This document shows, one piece after another, positions 1-5,387 of a DNA stretch of 6,927 nucleotides. The stretch is from a bacterium UBA1790 (lineage in GTDB: Bacteria; Bacteroidota; Bacteroidia; Bacteroidales; Muribaculaceae). Under the pieces are notes generated by a model. That model ran no database searches. It saw only the letters and a list, made by a program, of their open reading frames with translations, and was not told where the DNA came from. Made by a program: the position numbers and the translations under genes. Each line of letters opens with the position of its first letter. Positions within the stretch are counted from its first letter, which is position 1. The stretch spans positions 1-6,927 of the forward strand of contig DCGA01000039.1 of the NCBI GenBank assembly GCA_002314465.1, read 5' to 3'.

Positions 1-1
1 C

Positions 2-916
2 TCACAGGCTATGCAGGCATTGCAGCGTGGCGAGGTGCTGGGATTCTTCTATATCCCCGAGCGCATGCAGGAACTCACGTTGGCGGGACAGAAACCCGTG
101 GTAAGTTACTATATCAACTATAGTTATTTCACACCGGCTTCGTCTCAGTACAAGGGATTTAAGACCGTAAGTCTGCTTGCCAACGGTGCCATTGCCAAGA
201 CTACGCTCGATGCAATAGGATTGCTCAGTTCCAGGTCGGTGGCTTCGACTCTGCAGCCCATTCTCACTCATGTGCATGGCATTAACAACCCGTGGCTGCA
301 CTACGGCTACTACCTTAACATGTCGTTCATTCCGTGCTTGTTTGCGCTCATCGTGATGCTTACCACTGTCACCGCCATTGGCAATGAGTTCAAGTATGAA
401 TCTTGCCAGAAGTGGCTCGATAACTCGGGCGGCTCTATTGTGCTGGCTGTGACCGGCAAACTGCTGCCGCAGACTGCCGTGTTCCTGGCTGTGGGGTGGG
501 GTATCCAGTTGCTCATGTTCAAGTTCTACCACTTGCCTTTCAATAGTAATCCGTGGCACATGATATGGGCAATGGCACTCTTTGTGCCCGCTTGCCAGGC
601 ATTTGCACTGTTCTCGTTGGGTGTTGCACCCAACTACCGCTATGCGGCCACGATATGTACACTGCTTGGCATGTTGTCGTTCTCGTTCTGCGGATTCTCT
701 ATTCCCGGCGAGGCAATGTATCCGTGGATTAACGCGTTGGGATATATCATGCCCGTGCGCCATTTCTTCCTCATCAGTGTTGACCAGGCGCTCAACGGCA
801 TCGACATTTACTTTTCAAGGTTGCACTACGCAGCCCTCATAGGCTATCTCCTGGCTCCCATTCCTTTGTTGTTCAGGATTAAGCGTGAGTGTGAGAACCC
901 TGTTTACGTACCATAA
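2..916 (+). CDS. ABC-2 family transporter permease, 5'-truncated by the window edge
   Basis: Membrane subunit of an ABC export pump (ABC-2 / YhhJ-YbhR type), acting in the inner membrane. The frame is open from base 2 with no stop before the edge, so the true start and the first membrane segment lie upstream. Numbering from the ATG at 11, residues 1-100 look like the end of the periplasmic domain (GEVLGFFYIPE, then a YYINYSYF stretch). Five hydrophobic segments follow at about 104-126, 142-169, 183-205, 211-231 and 271-289. Residues 126-152, with the pattern EFKYESCQKWL-x-GG-x-GKLLP, resemble the cytoplasmic loop typical of these permeases. The protein ends with a basic tail. Its stop overlaps the next permease start by one base (TAATG), which suggests translational coupling and a heterodimeric pump. 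An HlyD-like adaptor and a TolC-like channel often precede such pairs, but that region is outside the window. The family call is firm; the substrate is unknown. Confidence 0.9.
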   Translation, partial: SQAMQALQRGEVLGFFYIPERMQELTLAGQKPVVSYYINYSYFTPASSQYKGFKTVSLLANGAIAKTTLDAIGLLSSRSVASTLQPILTHVHGINNPWLHYGYYLNMSFIPCLFALIVMLTTVTAIGNEFKYESCQKWLDNSGGSIVLAVTGKLLPQTAVFLAVGWGIQLLMFKFYHLPFNSNPWHMIWAMALFVPACQAFALFSLGVAPNYRYAATICTLLGMLSFSFCGFSIPGEAMYPWINALGYIMPVRHFFLISVDQALNGIDIYFSRLHYAALIGYLLAPIPLLFRIKRECENPVYVP

Positions 917-2097
917 TGAAATTTCTTTTTAAATCCATATTGACCTGGCCCAAGAGGTTGCTCCGTGTGGCTGCCCATGAGTTGAAACTTATCTTCAAGG
1001 ACGAGGGTGTCATCATCTTCTTCGTGGTGGTTTGCTTGGTCTATCCGGTCCTGTACTCGCTTGTCTACAACAAGGAGATACCACGCGACATCAGGGTGAT
1101 GGTGGTCGATGACGACCGCAGCAGCGACAGCCGTGAGTTTGTACGCGCTCTCGATGCTACCCCCGAGGTTAAGGTCATGGGCTATGCTGCCAGTGTGCAG
1201 GAAGCTCGTCGCGCTATTAACGAGCACGAGTGCTACGGCATTGTACACTTCCCGCGCGACTACGGCAAGATGCTGGTGCGTGGCGAACAGGCCCACATCA
1301 ACGTGTATTGCGAAATGAGCGTGTTGATGCGATACCGCCAGATTCTCATGGCAACTACTTCGGTGCAGCAGGCTCTGAGTCAGCATATGCAGAAGGCCAA
1401 GATGTCGCTGGTTCCCATCAACTTGGGTGGTGGCACTGTTGAGAACAAACAGGTGGCATTGGGTAATACCGGTATGGGACTTGCCTCGGCCATTCTGCCT
1501 TGTATCCTTATTCTCGCTCTGCAGCAGAGTATGTTGCTCGGTATAGGTATGTTGTATGGCGGTGTGCGCGACCGTCGACGCCGCAACAACGGTGTTGACC
1601 CTCTCAACTATCGCTCGCCGGCTGGCGTGGCGGTGCTGGGACGTGCCATTGCACATCTGCTCGTATATATCATCCCCACGTTCTACGCCCTGTTGCTTGT
1701 GCCCAAGTTCTTCGACTTCCCGCAGAACGGCAACATGTTCCACATCATTGCCATGACGGTTCCCTATCTGCTGGCTGTGTCGTTCATGGGCCAGACATTC
1801 AAGGTGTTTGTCAAGGGTCGCGAGGCTACATTCATCACCCTTGTATTCACATCGGTGGTATTTGTGTTCCTCAGCGGTATCTCTTGGCCCCGTTCGTCTA
1901 TGAGCCTGTTGTGGCTCTCGCTCGGCAACCTCATACCCTCAACATGGGCTGTGAACTCCTACATTGCCATGCAGAGCAACGGCGCATCGCTTGCTGCACA
2001 GGCTCCCGCCTACACCATGCTCTGGTCGCTCGCGGCATTCTACTTCCTTGCGGCGGCTATCGTTGAGTCATACATCACTCGCCGATACACCAAGTAG
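916..2097 (+). CDS. ABC-2 family transporter permease (second subunit)
   Basis: A complete 393-residue inner-membrane permease of the same ABC-2 superfamily as the gene before it, and probably its partner. Membrane segment 1 lies at about 31-51. A soluble, probably periplasmic domain spans about 52-185; it includes the strand-like IRVMVVDDD at 59-67 and GIVHFPRDY at 108-116, both usual in this family. Further membrane segments lie at about 188-213, 240-262, 274-292, 304-322 and 366-385, giving the six-helix plan with a large loop after helix 1. A basic loop (RDRRRRNNG, about 218-226) follows helix 2. The ATG overlaps the previous stop by one base, so this start is well supported. Two tandem TAG stops end the gene, and a strong hairpin follows about 25 bases later. 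No ATPase domain is present in the protein; in YhhJ/YbhR-type systems the ATPase is a separate or upstream gene. The substrate is unknown. Confidence 0.92.
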   Translation: MKFLFKSILTWPKRLLRVAAHELKLIFKDEGVIIFFVVVCLVYPVLYSLVYNKEIPRDIRVMVVDDDRSSDSREFVRALDATPEVKVMGYAASVQEARRAINEHECYGIVHFPRDYGKMLVRGEQAHINVYCEMSVLMRYRQILMATTSVQQALSQHMQKAKMSLVPINLGGGTVENKQVALGNTGMGLASAILPCILILALQQSMLLGIGMLYGGVRDRRRRNNGVDPLNYRSPAGVAVLGRAIAHLLVYIIPTFYALLLVPKFFDFPQNGNMFHIIAMTVPYLLAVSFMGQTFKVFVKGREATFITLVFTSVVFVFLSGISWPRSSMSLLWLSLGNLIPSTWAVNSYIAMQSNGASLAAQAPAYTMLWSLAAFYFLAAAIVESYITRRYTK

Positions 2098-2121
2098 TAG
2101 GTACACAATATAGAATATACT

Positions 2122-2159
2122 AATCCCCGCGATTCCCATAGGAGGAAGTCGCGGGGATT
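2122..2159. terminator. Hairpin terminator between convergent genes
   Basis: A perfect 11-bp stem: AATCCCCGCGA at 2122-2132 pairs with TCGCGGGGATT at 2149-2159, enclosing a 16-base loop. On the plus strand it is followed by the T-rich TGTTGTTTC, which fits a Rho-independent terminator for the ABC permease operon. The minus-strand side is followed by an A/T mixture rather than a clean T run, so termination of the opposing barrel-protein gene is possible but weaker. Confidence 0.8.
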
Positions 2160-2177
2160 GTTGTTTCGTGCGTCATT

Positions 2178-2960
2178 TCAGAACTCGATGCCTACTTTAA
2201 ATGAGAGGCTGTGGTAAGGATTGTTCTCCCAGTAGTCTGAGTATTTACTGGGGTCGTCATGGTGTATGATGGTCATCTCACCCCACACCGAGCCTAAGTC
2301 GGTACTCTGCATGCTGTATCCCACACTTGCGTTCAGGGCTAAATTATTTTTGAGGGCAAAACGGCAGCCCACCGACGGATTGAACATAATACCGAAGGCT
2401 TTGTCACCGAATACCTTGCCCGCCCTGAGGTCGAAATAAGGCGAGAGCTTGTTTTTGTACAGGTCAAGCCTTAAATCGGCAAACACTGGGATAGGAATAA
2501 ACGTCTTGCGGTCATATCCGCCATCTTTCATAGTTCGCATGTCGGTGATGAACTGCATGCCGGCACCCGCACCTACATATAGGTAAGGCAATACCTGGTA
2601 GCCGTGGCTTGTGCTGAAACCCACACGGCTCTTCGACATGGCATCAATTGACAGGAAGTATTCCATGTCTACGAAGCCGCGGTATCCTTTTTGTAGGCCC
2701 ATACCGGCTGTGAACGATTTACCTATGCTCTGCTGAGGCTGCCATTTTTCCTTCTTGATGTTTTTGATTTGGCTCCACATGATGGTCTGCTTGTTTCCGT
2801 CTTCCTCTTGGATTACAAGTGAGTCGAGTGGGGCATATGTAACAATCTTGCCACGCACCTTATGGCCGTTTTTCAGTTGTACAACTTCTTGTTTCTCTCG
2901 TGCATGCAGTGTGGTAGCACCAACTAGCATAACCAATACTAATGTGATAATTCCCTTCAT
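2178..2960 (-). CDS. Secreted outer-membrane beta-barrel protein with a small N-terminal beta domain
   Basis: A 260-residue exported protein of unknown function. Residues 1-20 form a signal peptide: a Lys near the start, a hydrophobic core IITLVLVMLVG, and a likely cut after LHA at 20. Residues 27-69 form a compact strand-rich domain (VVQLKNGHKVRGKIV ... SLVIQEEDG ... IMWSQIKNI), like the short domains that precede barrels in many Bacteroidota surface proteins. From about 83 on, amphipathic strands alternate with turns (LYVGAGAGM, SPYFDLRAGKVFG, LALNASVGYSM), and the protein ends SLSFKVGIEF with the terminal Phe expected for BAM-dependent assembly. An upstream in-frame ATG at 3032 is possible but unlikely, because the promoter at 2987-3017 lies inside that extension and the signal peptide begins exactly at 2960. 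No ligand or partner can be assigned. The gene is monocistronic and faces the ABC operon. Confidence 0.82.
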   Translation of the reverse strand: MKGIITLVLVMLVGATTLHAREKQEVVQLKNGHKVRGKIVTYAPLDSLVIQEEDGNKQTIMWSQIKNIKKEKWQPQQSIGKSFTAGMGLQKGYRGFVDMEYFLSIDAMSKSRVGFSTSHGYQVLPYLYVGAGAGMQFITDMRTMKDGGYDRKTFIPIPVFADLRLDLYKNKLSPYFDLRAGKVFGDKAFGIMFNPSVGCRFALKNNLALNASVGYSMQSTDLGSVWGEMTIIHHDDPSKYSDYWENNPYHSLSFKVGIEF

Positions 2961-2986
2961 GATTGAAAATGTTTTGATTCTGCTTG

Positions 2987-3017
2987 CAAAGTAAGTAAAA
3001 AAATGTCTAAAATACAA
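2987..3017 (-). promoter_or_regulatory. Bacteroidota-type promoter of the barrel-protein gene
   Basis: Read on the minus strand, TTG at 3017-3015 is followed after 20 bases by TTACTTTG at 2994-2987. This matches the Bacteroidota -7 element TAnnTTTG at five of its six fixed positions, at a usual distance from the -33 TTG. Transcription would start near 2980, leaving a leader of about 20 bases before the ATG at 2960. This supports the shorter of the two possible starts. Confidence 0.6.
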
Positions 3018-3080
3018 GTTTTTTGTGTACAAAATAGGGGGGGGTAAATAATTGCAAAACAGCGAGTTAAAATACTATAT

Positions 3081-3113
3081 AAAAGTGTATTTTTAATTAC
3101 CCAAAAGTGTATT
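3081..3113. repeat. Pair of 11-bp direct repeats
   Basis: AAAAGTGTATT occurs at 3081-3091 and again at 3103-3113, with starts 22 bases apart, about two turns of the helix. That spacing would put two bound proteins on the same face of the DNA. The pair lies upstream of the barrel-protein promoter (which reads away to the left), more than 60 bases from its -33 element. It could be an operator or simply chance in A/T-rich DNA. Confidence 0.4.
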
Positions 3114-3155
3114 GTCCCCGAATCACACTAATTATTACAAATTACAAGAAAAATG

Positions 3156-3282
3156 TCTTGAGGGATACCCGTGGGCCGGGGCCCACTGTGTCTGCCTGCT
3201 GTGGCTAATGCCTTGCAACAAGTTGCAGGACTTGCGCCACACCATGCAGCCCCACAGCAAGCTGTGCGGGTATCCCTCAAGA
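3156..3282. repeat. MITE-like or structured element with 16-bp terminal inverted repeats
   Basis: The ends are perfect inverted repeats: TCTTGAGGGATACCCG at 3156-3171 and its complement at 3267-3282. Three hairpins lie inside. They are GTGGGCC/GGCCCAC (3171-3177 with 3180-3186); TGTGGC/GCCACA (3200-3205 with 3236-3241), which encloses a further CC-TGCAAC/GTTGCAGG stem (3211-3229, one bulged T); and CACAGC/GCTGTG (3253-3258 with 3261-3266). The whole can fold into a cloverleaf on either strand. It is GC-rich against A/T-rich flanks and encodes nothing. AAAATG abuts the left end (3150-3155) and recurs two bases beyond the right end (3285-3290). A non-autonomous mobile element (MITE or REPIN-like) or a structured RNA are the two readings; the sequence alone cannot choose between them. 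Confidence 0.7.
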
Positions 3283-3349
3283 GGAAAATGCGCTGCGCTT
3301 AGAAAATGAAAAAAATCATTGTTGCAGAACACCTCCAACATAATACTAC

Positions 3350-3440
3350 TCGTTTCAGTCCTAATTGATTTCCGCGAGTTCTGCGAGTTCTGCGAGAGGC
3401 CGCCCCCCCTCGCGAAGCAAAATTTATCCTAATTTCGGAT
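3350..3440. repeat. Long direct repeat, copy 1 (91 bp)
   Basis: This begins TCGTTTCAGTCCTAATTG and ends CTAATTTCGGAT. Copy 2 starts 286 bases downstream. Inside is a 9-bp tandem, GCGAGTTCT, repeated twice plus a partial GCGAG (3374-3396), then a C7 tract (3403-3409) and CTCGCGAAGC. The early CGCGAG can pair with the later CTCGCG to make a hairpin around the C tract. The function is unknown. Confidence 0.85.
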
Positions 3441-3518
3441 ACCCGAGTGTTGCGAGCTGGATGGAGTGAGCAGTGGTAAGTGGGCGACAGCCCGTGCCGC
3501 GACTAGCGAACCTCCATC
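3441..3518. other. 78-bp segment interrupting the first repeat unit
   Basis: In repeat copy 2 the sequence after AATTTCGGAT runs straight into AATTTCTTTCAG. In copy 1 the corresponding AATTTCTTGCAG appears only at 3519, after 78 extra bases. The extra segment holds a 7-bp dyad, GATGGAG (3460-3466) with CTCCATC (3512-3518), and a small hairpin GGGC-GACA-GCCC (3482-3493). It may be an insertion in copy 1 or a part lost from copy 2. Confidence 0.45.
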
Positions 3519-3615
3519 AATTTCTTGCAGTTAAAACTTATGTTCTTAAATCACCCTCAGTAGCCTTTATGTTCTTCTGTCTAAAAATCCCAGGCGTTCG
3601 CCCTCTCACAAAGCC

Positions 3616-3650
3616 TTAATTTTAATTATTTTAATTCGTTTCAGTCCTAA
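3616..3650. repeat. 35-bp A/T-rich direct repeat, copy 1
   Basis: A 21-base run of T and A ending TTTTAATT, followed by CGTTTCAGTCCTAA. It recurs at 3766-3800, 150 bases downstream, with two mismatches over 35 bases. Its last 15 bases are also the start of the long repeat at 3636, so the short and long repeats belong to one iterated unit. Confidence 0.8.
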
Positions 3651-3730
3651 TTGATTTCCGCGAGTTCTGCGAGTTCTGCGAGAGGCCGCCCCCCCCCCTC
3701 GCGAAGCTAAAATTTCTTATAATTTCGGAT
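3636..3730. repeat. Long direct repeat, copy 2 (95 bp)
   Basis: This matches the 91-bp copy at 3350-3440 almost base for base through the 9-bp tandem (3660-3682). The C tract here is C10 (3689-3698) instead of C7. A few differences follow the shared CTCGCGAAGC, and both copies end in TAATTTCGGAT. A partial third CTCGCGAAGC lies at 3756-3765. Confidence 0.85.
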
Positions 3731-3765
3731 AATTTCTTTCAGTTTTAAAAACCTCCTCGCGAAGC

Positions 3766-3800
3766 TTAATTTTAATTATTTTAATTTGTTTCAGTCCCAA
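3766..3800. repeat. 35-bp A/T-rich direct repeat, copy 2
   Basis: The second copy of the repeat at 3616-3650, ending TGTTTCAGTCCCAA. It is preceded by CTCGCGAAGC, so the order of parts repeats that of the previous unit, but the long GC-rich core does not follow. Instead the array breaks off about 70 bases before the peptidase promoter. A shorter motif, TTTCTTTCAGTTTT, also occurs twice (3733-3746 and 3814-3827). Confidence 0.75.
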
Positions 3801-3846
3801 AGAAGAAGCATATTTTCTTTCAGTTTTTTGTTTTCTATATACTGTA

Positions 3847-3879
3847 TTGTCGGTGTTTCGCTAAAAATCATTACCTTTG
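3847..3879 (+). promoter_or_regulatory. Bacteroidota-type promoter of the C1 peptidase gene
   Basis: TACCTTTG at 3872-3879 matches the -7 consensus TAnnTTTG exactly. A TTG at 3847-3849 lies 22 bases upstream as a candidate -33 element, slightly wider than usual. Transcription would begin in the mid 3880s, giving a leader of only about 10-15 bases before the ATG at 3899. A TTG at 3890 would be nearly leaderless and is less likely as a start. Confidence 0.7.
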
Positions 3880-3898
3880 TAAAAAATCATTGACAACT

Positions 3899-5299
3899 AT
3901 GAAACTAAGACATCTTTTACTCGCAGGTGCTGCTATGGCGGTGACTATGGCAAGCGCTCAGACATCTGGCGGTATCTCCCCCGCTATGCTCAAGAACATC
4001 GAGGCGGCTCATGCCCAGAATCCCACCAACAAGGCCTTATTTAACGCCGTTGCTGCCAATTCTATTGACGACCTTACAAAGAACTACGCGGCTCAGAACT
4101 CAATGAACAGGACTTTCTCGGTTGAGACTCCCGAACAGAACATTCACAACCAGAAGCAGAGCGGACGCTGCTGGATGTTCTCGGGCTTCAATGTGCTGCG
4201 TGCCAATTTTGCCAAGCGCCACAACGACACATTGCGTGTTGAGTACTCTCATGTTTACACTTTCTTCTATGACCAACTCGAGAAGGCCAACATGATGCTT
4301 CAGGGCTGCGTCGAGACAGCAAAACTCCCCTTTGAGGACGCTAAGGTGCAGTTCCTGTTCAAGAGCCCCATTAGCGACGGTGGCACATTCTGTGGTGTTG
4401 CCGACCTTGCCGACAAATATGGCCTCGTTCCCATGACCGCTATGCCCGAGACCTACTCGGCCGAGAATACCAACCGCATGGCTCGCCTTGTGAAGAGCAA
4501 GTTGCGTGAGTATGGATTGGAACTGCGCAAGATGGTGCAGAGCAAGCGTCGTGATGCCGATATCGAGGCGCGTAAGACCGAGATGCTTGGCACTATCTAT
4601 AACATGCTGTGCCTTACACTGGGCGAGCCTGTCAAGGAGTTTACCTATACCCATGTTGACAAGAAGGGTAACCCCGTGGGCGAGCCCCGCACCTATACTC
4701 CCATGGAGTTCTACCGCGAGACTGTAGGTGGTCCCATCAACGGCAGCTTCATAATGGTGATGAACGACCCGCGTCATCCCTATCACAAGACCTATGAGGT
4801 AGACATGGATCGCCACACCTATGACGGCCACAACTGGAAGTACCTCAACCTCCCTATGGAGGATATTGCACAGCTGGCTATCGCTTGCCTCAAGGATGGT
4901 CGCAAGGTTTATTCAAGCTACGATGTTAAGTACTTCGACCGCAAGACTGGCATCTGCGACACTAAACTCTTCGACTATGAGTCACTCATGGGCACCGAGT
5001 TCACTATGAACAAGGCAGAACGCATCATGACTTTTGACAGTGGTAGTGCTCATGCGATGACGCTTACAGCAGTTGACCTCGACAGTAATGGCAATCCCAT
5101 CAAGTGGAAGGTTGAGAACTCATGGAGCGAGGCAAGTGGCGTTAAGGGCTGTGTTCTCATGACCAACGAGTGGTTCAACGAGTATATGTTCCGCCTGGTT
5201 GTTAACAAGGAGTATGTGCCCGAGGCATTGCTCAAGGAGTATGATCAAAAGCCCACTATGCTCACAACCGACGACCCCCTCTTCCTCCCCGACGAGTAA
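3899..5299 (+). CDS. pepC: Secreted C1 family peptidase, bleomycin hydrolase / aminopeptidase C type
   Basis: A papain-fold cysteine peptidase of 466 residues. Family members remove N-terminal amino acids from peptides and usually form hexameric barrels with the active sites inside. The catalytic set is complete: oxyanion-hole Gln85 and nucleophile Cys91 in NQKQSGRCWMFSG, His385 in SGSAHAMT, and Asn407 in VENSWS. The length matches the family (about 440-470). Bleomycin hydrolase and lactococcal PepC are cytoplasmic, but this protein begins with a signal peptide (MKLRHLLLAGAAMAVTMASA, residues 1-20), so it probably acts in the periplasm or outside the cell. The likely cut exposes Gln21, which could cyclise to pyroglutamate, as known for many exported Bacteroidota proteins. 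The ATG at 3899 is chosen over a TTG at 3890 because the signal peptide starts cleanly there. The gene has its own promoter and stands alone. Exopeptidase activity is inferred from the family; the C-terminal residues that set it were not examined in detail. Confidence 0.92.
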   Translation: MKLRHLLLAGAAMAVTMASAQTSGGISPAMLKNIEAAHAQNPTNKALFNAVAANSIDDLTKNYAAQNSMNRTFSVETPEQNIHNQKQSGRCWMFSGFNVLRANFAKRHNDTLRVEYSHVYTFFYDQLEKANMMLQGCVETAKLPFEDAKVQFLFKSPISDGGTFCGVADLADKYGLVPMTAMPETYSAENTNRMARLVKSKLREYGLELRKMVQSKRRDADIEARKTEMLGTIYNMLCLTLGEPVKEFTYTHVDKKGNPVGEPRTYTPMEFYRETVGGPINGSFIMVMNDPRHPYHKTYEVDMDRHTYDGHNWKYLNLPMEDIAQLAIACLKDGRKVYSSYDVKYFDRKTGICDTKLFDYESLMGTEFTMNKAERIMTFDSGSAHAMTLTAVDLDSNGNPIKWKVENSWSEASGVKGCVLMTNEWFNEYMFRLVVNKEYVPEALLKEYDQKPTMLTTDDPLFLPDE

Positions 5300-5306
5300 A
5301 AAACTA

Positions 5307-5324
5307 TGGCAACTTTTGTTGCTA
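5307..5324. promoter_or_regulatory. Small dyad overlapping the gldE -33 element
   Basis: GCAAC (5309-5313) and GTTGC (5318-5322) enclose TTTT, and the stem extends by one wobble and one T-A pair to seven pairs. It lies just after the peptidase stop and covers the TTG at 5319-5321 that serves as the gldE -33 element. It could be a weak terminator for the peptidase gene, although no T run follows, or an operator. It may also be chance. Confidence 0.3.
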
Positions 5325-5348
5325 ATTCATGGATAATTCGTAACTTTG
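5319..5348 (+). promoter_or_regulatory. Bacteroidota-type promoter of gldE
   Basis: TAACTTTG at 5341-5348 is an exact match to the -7 consensus, and TTG at 5319-5321 lies 19 bases upstream. Both sequence and spacing are close to ideal. Transcription should start in the early to mid 5350s, so gldE is probably transcribed independently of the peptidase gene. Confidence 0.75.
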
Positions 5349-5387
5349 CAAGGAAGATGAGCGTTTGCCTCTTCCTTGCTCTGTTTT

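Larger units (their letters stand above)
3033..3871. other. Non-coding, repeat-rich intergenic region
   Basis: About 0.84 kb with no credible gene on either strand. The open frames here are under 70 codons, cross the palindromic element and resemble no protein. The base composition is patchy: A/T-rich sequence is interrupted by GC-rich palindromes and C or G homopolymers. It holds a G8 tract (3037-3044), paired 11-bp direct repeats (3081-3113), a 127-bp inverted-repeat element (3156-3282) and an iterated array from 3350 to 3827. These are listed separately. Two stretches showed nothing recognisable: 3291-3349 and 3540-3610. Confidence 0.75.

Noticed and set aside
2..763. Long open frame on the minus strand opposite the first permease
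   Set aside because: The plus-strand frame has clear membrane segments and family motifs. The minus-strand product is rich in His, Arg and Gln, typical of antisense translation.
2961..3032. N-terminal extension of the barrel protein by 24 residues
   Set aside because: The extension would contain the promoter, and it would put charged and aromatic residues before an otherwise complete signal peptide.
3112..3341. Short open frames on both strands across the inverted-repeat element
   Set aside because: They run through perfect palindromes, have Cys/His/Trp-rich composition produced by the GC-rich hairpins, and have no promoter or recognisable domain.
3441..3520. Possible tRNA or small structured RNA gene
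   Set aside because: No acceptor stem, anticodon arm or T-arm pattern could be fitted; only a 7-bp dyad and a 4-bp hairpin are visible.
3350..3800. Possible CRISPR array
   Set aside because: The repeats are 35-95 bp, only two full copies each, and their spacing is irregular (150 and 286 bases). There are no uniform spacers and no cas genes in the window.
4100..4831. Long open frame on the minus strand inside the peptidase gene
   Set aside because: It is the antisense shadow of a gene with a complete catalytic set. Its sequence is low in domain-like features, and similar shadows occur opposite the other genes.
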